Shown piece after piece: positions 1 to 12,800 of a stretch of 64,000 bases of DNA (its first letter is position 1; each line of letters begins with the position of its first letter). This DNA is from Heterobilharzia americana (lineage: Eukaryota; Platyhelminthes; Trematoda; Strigeidida; Schistosomatidae). Under the pieces are notes generated by a model. It was given only the letters and a program-made list of their open reading frames with translations, ran no database searches and was not told the origin of the DNA. Both the position numbers and the translations under genes were made by a program. The stretch lies in contig OX104132.1 of the NCBI GenBank assembly GCA_944470555.2, forward strand, positions 3,605,755 to 3,669,754. The letters are read 5' to 3'.

Positions 1-345
1 TATATTCCACTTTTAACGGTCATTTCTAACAGTTGTAAAACAGAGCAGAACGGACTACTAAAACGTAGTATACTCGTCCTTTGATTGGCAGTCGGATATC
101 TCACCGGTACCACAAGTGATGCAAGTTGGCAAATGCCGAATGGGTCTTCTGTATCCGAGCTGCGATTCAATCAGTAACCAGGTGAATTGGTCCACCCATT
201 CCACCATTTCACGCCTTATCACTAAACACGGAGTCGTTGCAGACCAGTTCTGGAGCTTCATCTTACATTTAGCAGGTGCAAGCGAAACGCATGCTAAACA
301 TACACAGATTTCTGCTCATCTGATCGATGAGTAGATCTTTCCTTA
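1..345 (-). mobile_element. RTE family 2 reverse-transcriptase fragment
   Basis: Minus-strand reading across two frames gives MRFA, CKMKLQNWS, VDQFTW, AFANLHHLWYR, DIRLPIKGRVY. These are the motif D/E region and following segment of RTE-clade RTs of the type found in flukes (FGMRFAPSKCK, VDQFTYLG, RHLWRRRDI, KGRVY). Frameshifts and stops show it is dead. It belongs to a different RTE family from the copy at 36418-39627 and continues past the left edge. Confidence 0.7.
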
Positions 346-459
346 TGACTTAAAGTGAAATTACTCAGAACTAGATTAGACTGTTAGTCAAGCTACCTCC
401 CTCCAAGAGATATGAAGCAAACAAAATAACCAGTTAAACATCAACAACATTCAACTCAC

Positions 460-860
460 TTCTCTGATTTGTTTTAACCATTCACTGAAACTAAGTGGTA
501 CACGTTCTTCAGTTGTTGTTGTGGATGATGATGATGATGACGTTTGACTTGTGGAAGTTGTATTAGTTGTCAGTAGATTTGAATTCATAGAAATTGGTAA
601 AGGATAATAAACAGGAAAACATAACCAATAGGCAATTTGAGGTGTTGTATCAGTAGTCTTAGAAGGATATATATTATACGGTGAAAATCCTGGCCATAGA
701 AAGGGATTTACATATCCTGAAGGGTTAACAGTATTCCCTTGATTGACAGAAGATGCAGAGGGAGTTGTCGATGAAGGCAAACCAGTAGTAGTAGTAGTCG
801 GTATTTTTGACGGTGTATTCAAATTTACAGGTGGTACATTCGACTGAATTGATGTCCCAT
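460..860 (-). CDS. UBE2J1: UBE2J1-like exon 7 (low-complexity Ser/Thr tail)
   Basis: 401 nt giving 133 codons rich in Ser, Thr, Asn and Pro, with runs of Thr and Ser coded by triplet repeats, ending FSEWLKQIRE. Reading on gives Val-Ser-stop, but that sequence is itself GTGAGTTGA, a good donor at 459. I read it as a splice site because the family needs a C-terminal membrane anchor. A true stop at 451 is the alternative. Confidence 0.5.
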
Positions 861-3800
861 CTAAACAACAGCTTAGTTGATCGATATTTAACTTTCCAAT
901 GCTTTTTTATCAGCAATCTCTTCTTCACTCTAAAAATAAATTCAGGAAGTATACATTAATACATTATCAAACATGATACATAGGTGTAAATAGTATTGTT
1001 CTCAGGTCTGACTCAAATGCGTATAGCTCTATATATCAATAAAGTGATTGATGGAAAAAAAGGTCAGCGAGACAATTTTGAACTCCTGGGAAGTAACACT
1101 ACCATGCATAACTTGAACATTTCTAATTATACAACTCAACGTTTATGTAGTACAAACTGATGCAAAGTGCCAAGTTACAGACTCACTTAAGTTCAAACTC
1201 TACTCAGTATACTTCTATCTAAACATCTCACGTTTCACTTACAACCAGCCTAAAACATAAACCTTCACTAGGTATCGGTTACGTGTCACAGTTAATACTG
1301 TTAGAATGATGAGAATACTAAAAGTAACTGTCCAAATAAACTACAGTTGAGGTGTTTGGTAACTTAATACGACTGACGATCTTGGAAAAGTAAAACATTA
1401 TTATTTGTTCCTTGGGTACCTGGTGGGATATACGGCTTCAGTAGCACGTCTCCATTCAACTCTGTTCTCTGCAATCTTTTCAACCTGGCTACACAACTGT
1501 CCAGAAGCTCTCATTTCTTCCCCATACGATCTCCTCCGTCTCACCCTCACCTCGGACATCCAACTCGCCGTTTCCCACACAGGTCCCACTCGAGTGCCTG
1601 CTCCGGCGCGTGATGTACCCGAATGGTTTTCTCAGTGTATGCCCAATCCATCTCAACTTCCTTCTGCATACTTATTGGGCGATAGGTTCTTGATTGGTTC
1701 GTTGCCAGACAGCCAGGGTTCCTTCTTGCTTATTCTTATTATTCTGGCCATCTGAGCTTCAGTATCGAATGAACGTAGGCAGTTGTTGATGTATGATGTC
1801 TGTAGTTTGTTGAAATGCCTCTCGTAACGCGCCAAGTCTCTCAACCATCACATAGAAGCACTGACTTGACTCACATTGATGTTGAAAGTCTGGATGTTGT
1901 TCACGCTTTATGCTGAGTGTAGTGCAGCAGATCTCCACATTGCTTTCAGGTTAGTGAACGCCTGTCTTGCTGTCTTTCCGATCCTGGATTGCTTTGACGT
2001 CCTCGTGTGTGCCGCCGCCTGTAGTTGAAACGATGCTTCCTAGATAGGTGAAAGAGGCTACTTCCTTTAGGTTTCTCCCGTTGATGGTGATTGGGGCTTG
2101 TTGTTGTTGGTGGTGGCGTTGGTTGCGTATCTTCATCACTTCTGTCTTCTCTATGTTCACCTGAAATCCCGTTTTCGCTGCCTTTTCTGTCAACTTGTTA
2201 GTTTTTGCCTGTAGGTCTTCGAGTTTGTGCGATATTAGATACAAATCATCAGCGAAATCTAAATCTTCTAAGGTCTTTTCATCAGTCCAGTGTATGCCCG
2301 TCTTTTCGCTCTTCACGGTTTGCTGCATGATCCAGTCCACTACAATCAGGAAGATCATGGGTGATAGTAGATAGCCTTGTCTTACTCTTGTTTTCACTTC
2401 AAAGGCGTCACTGGTCTTTCCATTGTGAATCACTTGGCAAGTGGCGTCTTCATATAGTTGTTGAATGAGATTGATAAAGGTTCGTGGTGTTCCGTAGTGT
2501 TGAAGTAGCTGCCTGCCAAATTACTTGTCGGTCGACGCTGCTGAAAGCCGTTTCAAAGTTGATGAACTCGAGGTAAATATTCAGTTGACTGCTATTCTAT
2601 GATCTTGAAAAAAGTAAAACATAGGGAACCAGGAACTAAGCAAAGAAGCTCTGAATGTGCTTCTGGAGACGTCTGTTTCTTCCTGTGACTTCATAGGGAT
2701 TGGATTCTTCACAGAAGACTTCTTAGTCAAATCAGAGTAGGTAGATAACAAATTCTTATAAAGTGAAAACGCTGGGAAATCTTCTAAACACGCTATCTGA
2801 CAATTTAAGGATATTTGAGAAGAGTTTTTCATCTTCCAAATGTATATCATCTCTTCAAGGATGGCTTTCGTGGACACCTAGTTGAATACGTTGATCACCC
2901 TGGGTGGGTTGATGCGAACACCGACTCCATTAGCTATTTCAAACCTATACTTTTTGCGACGCCGGTAAGATATTTGTCTGTCTACCGAGGGTCCAGTATA
3001 ATGGGCAGTAGTTCAGCCTATCCTAACCTATGGTCTATGGTACATGACCACTGAAGATGGAGGATATAAAGAGGCCTCATGTGTTCGACAGATAATGCCT
3101 TTATAGGATCAGATGGCCATCATTGAGCCACTATGTGAAAAAACATGGAGGTTAGGTGCAGGGTTTCAGGTAAGGTGTAAAATCAATAGCTGAAGTAGGT
3201 TTAACTTAGAAAAAGACTAATTGAGATTATACTAGGTGATATGACTGTGAATTATTCACAGCGGTGCAGATACATCTTAGCCGTTTTATAACATTCCACA
3301 ATATGCTTTAACCCCTAGTATGTCTTTCTACAGCTGTTGATTATGCTATTTCCATTCCTTTCTCTTCCCTCTTATTCGCTTTAGCTTTGATGTAGTGGTA
3401 TGAAGTGTGGCAACTTGAGCTGTTATTCAGTAATTTAGGGTCTCATTTTAACAATGAGTAGTTAAACTAACTCAACAATTTGTTTGTTAAGTCGGAAGTT
3501 AACATTTTGACTATCTGATATAGCCGTAGTTTGGCAGACTAGTATTGACACCCAGACACCGTGGATGAAGATGGATATCTGTCACCTATGTGCCCAGACA
3601 TGCATGTAAATTAGTAAACACCATCACCATCACCCAGTATAAATACTAGTCCGCTAAACCCCACGGTTATCTCAGATAGTAGTCAAAATGATAGTCAATA
3701 TGATGCTCCCCCTGTCTAATTCAGTTAGACTTACATTGGGATGGGAAGTACGGACTAGGCATCCAGTATGAATACAATCAAGTGGTAGTAACGAACCATG

Positions 3801-6800
3801 AATTCACATGGTAATCAAGAAGAACAACCCATGGTCATCTGATCAGTAGTCAGACCTCGTAGCTCAGTGTTGGTAGAGCGTCGAGTCAGAAACCCGATGG
3901 TTGCTAGTTTGAATCCGGCGCCAGTCCAAATTTTTATTTCATCTTCAATCATCACCCAGTAGAAAGTTGAAGTAAGATATCTGCATATCGACTTGGTAAT
4001 ATATTAACACTGTACTGGTACCAAATACACGGAATGTATATAAACCTGATAAACAAAAGATAACCGTACATAATACAGTACGGAGTGAGTTATAGGTTTG
4101 TACCCTGCGCTCTACCTTCCGAGGATTACATAGTCCTTATACAATAGGTGTGTATCTCATTGCCTACTGCAACAATATATACAAAGTAGCTAAGTGCATT
4201 TCGATTTTTTCGATTCGACATAGTACGGAGCTGAGCAAGAAAGATCTTAAATCACTAGGTTGAGAAGCCGAAATAACTTTCAAGTCACAAACAAAACAAT
4301 AAGTATTTGTACTGGATGATGATTGAAGGTGAGATGAAAATCTGAACCACCACCGGATTCGAACCAGCCACCACTAGTTTACCGGCCAGATGATCTACCA
4401 ACTGAGCTACGAGGTCTGACTGCTGACCAGGTTTTTATTTCACTTCAATCACAAGCGGTGTTTTTCTCGACTACCATGTAAATTCGTGATGCGTTACTTC
4501 CGCTTGATCGTAGTTTTCACACTGGTTGCCTACTCCGGACTTCTCATCCCAAGCCAAATCTAACTGAATCAGAGAGGGAGAGCATCATATTGATTATGAT
4601 TTGACTATCTGAGATAGCCGTAGCTTGGCAGACTAGTATTTGTACTGGGTGATGGATGAAAATCTGGTCACTGGTTCCAATCAAGTCACGCTTCAGATTT
4701 TCATCTCACCCTTCAGTCAAAACCCAGTATAAATACTAGTCTGCCAAACTACGGCTATCTTAGCTAGTCAAATCATAATAAAATGATAAGTATTCCAATG
4801 GAAACCTTTTTATGCAATTTACAAAGGTGGACTGAAAATGTTCAACATATTAGTTTCAACAGCGTGCACAAGTGAGTGAGAAACCACAAAGGTTACTCCA
4901 TTCCTTGATACCCTCAGTTTTTAAAAGATCTTCCCTTTAATAGGTTGTGAAATAGTTAAAACGAAAAAGTAGTTTACCATCATAGATATCTGAGCTGCAG
5001 CTTCACTAGCCTCTTTATTCATTGACGAAGAAGCAGTTGTTAATGGTAGGAGTAGATTTTTAATCGATCCACATATACTACAAACATAACTTTGTGATCT
5101 ACAATGAAATAAACACAAATAGATAACATTTAAAAGTAAACTACTAGTTTCTGCCTAAACTATGTTTTAGAGTCTTGTTTTTAAAACAATCTTCACAGTT
5201 GAATACAAAAATGTAATAACATTTCAGAAAGCTAATTAGAATGTTGCCTTTTGATGTGATTAAGTTTGTAGGGATTGATTACCCATGGCTTTTGAGTATT
5301 CTACAAGGTAGTAATACTCAAAGTTGAATATATTGTCATATATAGAAGATAAATTGAATGATTTGCTTGCAATCATAGGAAGAATGAAGTAGATATGATA
5401 TATATTACGTAAACCTAACCACTGCTTAACATTAATGCGTTGTGTTGGAGGCGGGTAGACAGTAAGCAGCAGAAGGTTTATGGGACCAAAACAACTGTGT
5501 AACTATTCAAAGCTATAAGGCGAAATGCAAGTCTTCCTGTTGTAATCCGAAAACAACTTAAATCCGTAGCTTAAAACTTGTGGTGGTAAAATTCAAAATT
5601 GTTTAGAGTGATGCGGACAAATCGAACTGTAACCTTTCTCAAAAATCTAGTTATGGGTCATAAGAAGATTATTATTACTATTATTTGTCCCTTGGGTTCC
5701 TGGTGGAATATATGGCTTCAGTAGCACGTCTCCATTCAACTCTGTTCTCTGCAATCTTTTCAACCTGGCTACACAACTGTCCAGAAGCTCTCATTTCTTC
5801 CCCATACGATCTCCTCCATCTCACCCTCACCTCGGACATCCAACTCACCGTTTCCCACACAGGTCCCACTCGAGTGCCTGCTCCGGCGCGTGATGTACCC
5901 GAATGGTTTTCTCAGTGTATGCCCAATCCATCTCAACTTCCTTCTGCATACTTATTGGGCGATAGGTTCTTGATTGGTTCGTTGCCAGACAGCCAGGGTT
6001 CCTTCTTGCTTATTCTTATTATTCTGGCCATCTGAGCTTCAGTATCGAATGAACGTAGGCAGTTGTTGATGTATGATGTCTGTAGTTTGTTGGAAATGCC
6101 TCTCGTAACGCGCCAAGTCTCTCAACCATCACATAGAAGCACTGACTTGACTCACATTGGTGTTGAAAGTCTGGATGTTGTTCACGCTTTATGCTGAGTG
6201 TAGTGCAGCAGATCTCCACATTGCTTTCAGGTTAGTGAACGCCTGTCTTGCTGTCTTTCCGATCCTCGTCTGTGCCACTACCTGTAGTTGGGACGATGCT
6301 TCCTGGATAGGTGAAAGAGACTACTTTCTTTAGGTTTCTCCCGTTGATGGTGATTGGAGCTTGTTGTTGTTGGTTGGGTATCTTCGTCATCTGTCTTCTC
6401 TACGTTCACTTGAAGTCCCGTTTTCGCTGCCTCTTCTGTCAACTTGTTAGTTTTTGCCTGTAGATCTTCGAGTTTGTGTGACATCAGAGATAAGTCATCG
6501 GGGAAATCCAAATCTTCTAGGCTGTTCCCATTGCTCCAGAGTATGCCCATATTCTCGCTCATCATTGTTTGTTGCATGATTCAGTCCACCACAATCAGGA
6601 AGATGATCGGTGATAGTAGGCGGCAGCCTTGTCTTACTTTTTCCTGTCTTCAATTCATAGGAGTCACTAACCTTTCCATTGTGAATCACTTGGCAAGTGG
6701 CGTCTTCATATAGCTATTGAATAAGGTTGATAAAGGTTTTCGGTATTCATAAGAAGATGAACACACTTAACTTTTCTACTGAATAATTAAAGGGTACACT

Positions 6801-9800
6801 AAAATCTTTTTTTAAAAGGTACTATCACCTATCATTGAAGAACTTATCTTACAGTAGTCAAGAAATCAGGATATTAATAGATAGTGAAAATTGGAATTTA
6901 AGCTACAGTATAAACAAATCCTTATAAAACCTTGCATATAAGTGTATCCTTTCAAGTAGCACATATCACAACATAGAAATAAAATAAGGTTGATCAAAAT
7001 CTCGTGAACATTAATCATAAAAAGTTAGCAATTCAAATGATACAATGAGATAATATACAGGGTTTTCAACTATTGATTTCAAACATTTTATAGACTCTAG
7101 TTATTACGACTCAAATCATTAGTCAGAGGCTTTTTCAATCGGTTGTGTTTTTCATCTGCTACAATCACCCATTTCAGTCAACCTAACTCATAGAAGTAGG
7201 CGACGGTTTAGTATGCGTAATACATATTCTAGCCATATCAGTCTCTGAAGGTTTACAACCACATCGACTGACTTGTCTTTACTGCTAAGCACTTTACGCC
7301 CGAATTCAGTATCATCCACTGTATATTTCAAAAGGTACAGAGAAATCAAGAGACAGTAGTAAGGCAAAAGAGAGGTATCTACCATCATAGTGTAAACAGT
7401 TTACATTATGGTCGGGATACTAAGGTCAAGTTGTTCCGCTGTCTGGGCAAAGTGTTTCTCTTAGATGACCAGTAGTTCATTCTGATGATGTCTTCTCTGT
7501 GAGATGAATAGTAGAAAAGGCTAGCCCCCAAAATAGCACATTCTCCCTGCCTTGTGGCCTTCAAGTTCAGGCAGTTTCGGCTTTTCCTGTCAGGTGGTAG
7601 AAGAGGTGAATCTTAATCCAAAACTTTTGGAAAGATCAGAAGTGGTTAGTTTTTAGTAAATGAGCTTTGGGTTTTGTCGTCATGTAGAATTAAACTTCTA
7701 CCCTTTAACTTACCCTGCAGGAATAAAATCCCAGGTGCCGATACCAATCACTTGCACACTTCCAACGACATACAAAATCTGACTAACCATAACGTAGAAA
7801 TCTGTGGTCGGAAACCCGTGATCAAGAATAAAGCGTACTATTATTTTCAGTCTTTCAGCTCTCCTTTGAATGACTTGCTCTCACTATATTAGTGTGAAGA
7901 GTGGTAAGTGGAACTCAAAAATGTTTGTCCAGTATCCTATAATGTGATTACAGGTTTATGACCACAGGTGCCTTCCTGGCATTGCTTGTGTGTGGTGGAA
8001 ACATCATGTGAGCAATGCTAAAGTCAGGTGAAGGGTACTAGATAAGATATGCAAGTACACTGGTGAGGTTGTGAACCTTAGTCGACTGAGATGGCTTAGA
8101 CATGTACTGCGTGTGCCCAGCTATCGCCTACTTTGACGTGCCATGCTATGGGAAGTTGGATTAGGTTGGGAGAGGATTCAGGGTGGCTGGCTAGACCAAG
8201 AGGTGGCACCAGTCGATGAAGTCTCTAACTGTTGGTTTGAGTCGTGTGGAGAGATGTAGACTAGCTGCCTAGCTGGGGTCCCCGAAACGTAAGGAATCAG
8301 TGGTTGAAAATTCTTGGTGACACTGAGTAACACTGGGTTTTGTGTTGATAATGTTTGCTTGTCTAATAACTAGCATACAACATTCAGCTGAGAAATCACC
8401 AGGCAAAGGTAAACTATGGAGTGATATCTCAGTTTTAACATGAAAACCAAGGCGTGACATCAATGCACGAAGTCCTTAACTGTTGGTATGAGCCGTGTAT
8501 GAAGGTTTAAACTATCTGCCTGGGGTACCTGAAATGATAGGAATCGGTGGTTGGAGAATTTTAATGGAATGGCTAAAAATCGATCACAACAAGGCAGATG
8601 TATTCACTATTTGTTGTTTTCTAAATCTAAACGCCCTTTTCTTGTATACACCTTTATCTACTTTGCTGTTAGTCTTTTTCTATCCACCTGTGAAGGCGTT
8701 AAGGGTGAAATTTCCGACCTCATATTAAAATCTAGAGTAGCGTAGGCCAGTCTAGGACACCTTCAGGGCCGTTGCAACGATAGTCTGTCCGTAAAAGGCC
8801 GAATTTACAATGCTTCGGTGCGAGCAGTTCAGCTCTAAGTCTGTGAAATTTGTCCTTTTAGAGCTGAGGATGTGCGACGACTATTTATGTTCAGTCATCG
8901 TTTTATCTTCGCAGGATTGCTTCTATCCGGTGGCAACAACATGTACGTAATTCTGAGGTACGACAGTGTGTGTTTGGGTATGATAGAGATCGTCGTTCAA
9001 GAAGTGAAGTCATCCGTAAACACGAGCTTCAGTGGCTTAGACATGTATTACGTATATCGCGTCCCAACAGTTTCTACACCGTTCATTGTTTGCTAAACCT
9101 GGGATTAGACAGAAGAAGCGGAGGGGTGGTCAGTGTGTGACGTGGCGCCGTAGGATGAAGGATAGTTGTATCGGGTTACCATATGTTAGTGCATCATGAC
9201 TCCCTGGGTGGGGTCCGGGAGATGACGCAGCTCAGTGGCGGTCATACTGTAGCTTCCATCTATCTTCTACTGCTGGAAAGTAATGAGTGTTTTGTTTTGA
9301 ATGTACCTTACAGAAGTGCCCTCCTAATCATTCTATTCTCAGTGTTTTTTCTGACTTTTCCACTTCCCATCGTTTACATCTCCACACTGTTATTATACTA
9401 TTTTATGTGGTGCATTTTTTGGTATCCTGGCTGTATCATGTTTGTGTACTTCTACTAATAATAATATCTACCTGTATTTTGTGTACTACTGTGTAATGTG
9501 GTGACTGGAGCTGATGCACTTATGTGCGAGGTTCTACGTTGATTTTATCCACCTCTCTTAAACATGGATGAGATAAATGGTAGTTAATGTGTCAGGGGAT
9601 TGAGTGAAAAATAAAAGTGACCACTTACATTATCGCTGTAGTAAGTGATAACAGTTCCCTACACATACTGCATGGTTATCACTAGACCAGAGGGATGATG
9701 ATAAGCTCAAGGATATACAATCACATAAGGTTGGAAAAGCTCAATGGGAAAAAGTAAGGGGATTAAGAGATTGAAAATACTAAACTCAATAGGCTTATGA

Positions 9801-12800
9801 TAAAGGGTGTATTAAAACGGATTACCAAAATATTAGTATTCACACTGACACAATTTCAGAAATCCTATAAATAGTAAATAAAGTTGAACCAAAGAAGATA
9901 TACATAGCACTCAGGTTTGATTACCTTTACTGTACGAAATAGTAAGTCAAATAAAGAACCAATATTAGGGCACGATGGTTCAAATTATCTTACATTAACA
10001 GGAAATAAGGACACACAAATTAGGAAGATATGAGCCCAAATCTTTTAATTGAAAAATAAATATATGCTAAAAAGATACATAATGAAAGCTGAACTACACT
10101 ATATTAACTGTCTAAACTATTTACACACTTTTCTTATCTTATCCAATATTTTATTTGAGTCAAAAGGGGCTACGAAGCACTTCAAAACGTGATGTTTCTA
10201 TTTGCTTACAGTAAAGTATCCCTTAGTTCAATAGTCTACTTAACCCGGTGCTATAAAATTATTTTTAGTACTGTCAGTCTAGGTGGTACCGTCGGATGAA
10301 CAGACAGACGGGGCGGACAAGTACTTCAGGCATCATACTAGTAGACGATAAAAATCATATACTAGGACTATGCAATAGTTGCATTGCACACGAAAATTAT
10401 TGTAAAGTTGGATGTGAGAAACTAGCATTTTTCAATCCTTAACTCATTATTCAATCTCCAGGCGAAAGGAATGCAGAAGAGCACGATTATCGACAGATGA
10501 AACAAGTTTTGTCGAATGCCTTTCAATTTATGTAACTAGTATACATTTCTAAAACATATTTCTCGGCAGATAACTTTCCGGATGGAAAACCACATAGTAA
10601 TACCCAAAGTTTCTGGCAATACCATTGACGTAAAATGTAAAACTCATAGGTAATTGACAAACTACTTGCTCAGTTTATGATATATACCCGGTTATTAGAG
10701 TTGGCTAAGTAGTCAAGTTGATCAAAGCAATGCAACTGTGAGAGGTGAGCTAGCACAAGGTGTAGAACAAGTTTTTGCATCCCAGCGGTTAGCGACAATC
10801 TTTTCAGTATGTTGTTCACCAGCTAACCTTGTTCTCCTTTCTTAAATACCTCATGAGGATGTATCACAGCATGATACTCGAAAATCATGTTTGTGAAACG
10901 AATTTATCCATTATTCTTCCAAAAGGGCTAATTCCTTTCTAGAACAATGGGAAAATTATTGGTTAAAACAAATTTGATGATAGTATATGGTTTTGATATT
11001 CTCTTTAAGAACTTCAACTCAAATACGGTCTCTTGTTTCAAAACATCCTATTAGAAGTATCTGTAATGGCTCATTGAATTATATGTAAGCTATACTGGAA
11101 CAACTGTGATACTAGAAGTCTATGTTACAGCTGCTTTGCATTTAAAAGTCTATTTATAAACCAATTTTTGTATCATAGTGACCCTGTATTTTGGATACTT
11201 TTACAGATACAAACTATTTTGATTATGCTGCAGTAAAAACTTATTTATAATTAAAGAATTTAAAGTATCTCATAACTACGAGTTCCGTTTAGTGTAAAAT
11301 GGGAAAATTTGAAAAACATCAGAACTTAGTGAAAGGATTAGATGAAATGAAATGAAAGATTTGATCTGACCAAAGACTTATTGACAAAATAAGAGAATTC
11401 CTCATTTACACAAAGTATAAAAACAAGTCATAATTTACGAGATATTAAATGGAATAATTACTCACACTTGAGCTAACATTTGGCGTTCTTCTTTTGGTTG
11501 ATTAAGTGAACCTATTGCACCTACTCCATGAGTAGGCATAAATCCAATAATTGCCAATAGTGCAGTACGAATAGACCATGATGGTCTCCATGATTCTGGA
11601 TGATATCCTGATATACTTAAGCATATCTTTCGATGTGTTTCAAAACGTCCATTAGGCTAAAAGAAAAAAACAATGTGTAGGAAAGGGGAACGAATCTGTT
11701 TATAACGACATTGAGGTTGGATAGGATTATATTGGCAGGACAGTAAAGCCTGTTCACTGGTGGAGTTATGGGTCACTGGTTTGGGTACTCAACTTCCGGG
11801 ATTTGCTTTAGTGACTGATATGTGCGCAGTTACGTTGTATAATTAGTATGCACAACCTGCGTTTCATATTTCAGTGTACGAGAGTATATGTGGCTGTTCA
11901 GTACAATTATTATTTATTATATTAGCCCAGTTAAGGAGGAAAATTCTTTTGTCGCACGGAATAAAGAACCTCGTACACTATCAGAATGACTGGATTCTTA
12001 TAAGGTTGTTTGCATTCAGACTACAAAAAACTATAGTTATTACATACACATCCTAACCATTGGAGACAAAATAACATCCGTGTGACGAATTACTTCATCC
12101 GTAGTTTTTAAGAGCCGGATAACGTTATCATGTGGTAGCAAGCAGACTGGAAATCATAATGAAACCGATAGCAGATGGCCTTTCAATAGAAGCAAGTAGT
12201 TTTTATGATAGCATTGAAATGGAAAACAAAGACTTCTGCACATCTTGGGATGACGAAGATTCTAAAATCTACTGGTTAAAAATTGAATTTCTAATGAACT
12301 AGATAAATGTCTATTCTAAAACCAGCCGCTAGTACAGGTGTTTGAATAACAATTTAATGACTGGCATGAAGTGCTAATCAATAAAAAAAAACAACTAAAA
12401 ACCTCAAGAATATGGAAAAGTACATGAACGAAGTAGAATAAATCACAAGCATAACGTGTAAGCTTGGAGTATCTTAGTGATGGAAACGATACGCTGAATA
12501 TACTTACTTTACGTATGGTGATTTCACAAAATTCACAACTAAGGTATGTAAGTCTCATCCCAAAACAAAGCATAAATTCACGTAGAATCAGTACTTCAAG
12601 TCGTAGATGTTCGGCTGATTAGCACCACAGATAATTGGATTAACGAAATTACCAGCTAATGTATACATCTTAAACCCTGCAAGCACTCTCACTGAAAGTA
12701 ACCGAAGCTATTCAATATCCAATATCTGTTTAACGAGCTTATGTAAACCAGTTGATTTCTTCTTGCTCGCTTCTTGGTCTTGCGGAACGGTTCTAGGTCT

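Noticed and set aside
451..822. Stand-alone Ser/Thr-rich 123-codon gene
   Set aside because: No start codon (begins at TTG), and splice phases connect it to the UBE2J1-like exons.
1405..1755. 116-codon plus-strand frame, repeated almost unchanged at 5685-6035
   Set aside because: Its conservation reflects two related RTE insertions; it is antisense to the RTE C-terminal region.
3858..3930. Possible tRNA genes (also at 4345-4415, 54455-54520, 59755-59825)
   Set aside because: A and B boxes are good but anticodon arm and acceptor pairing are poor, and the sequences are heads of dispersed SINEs.
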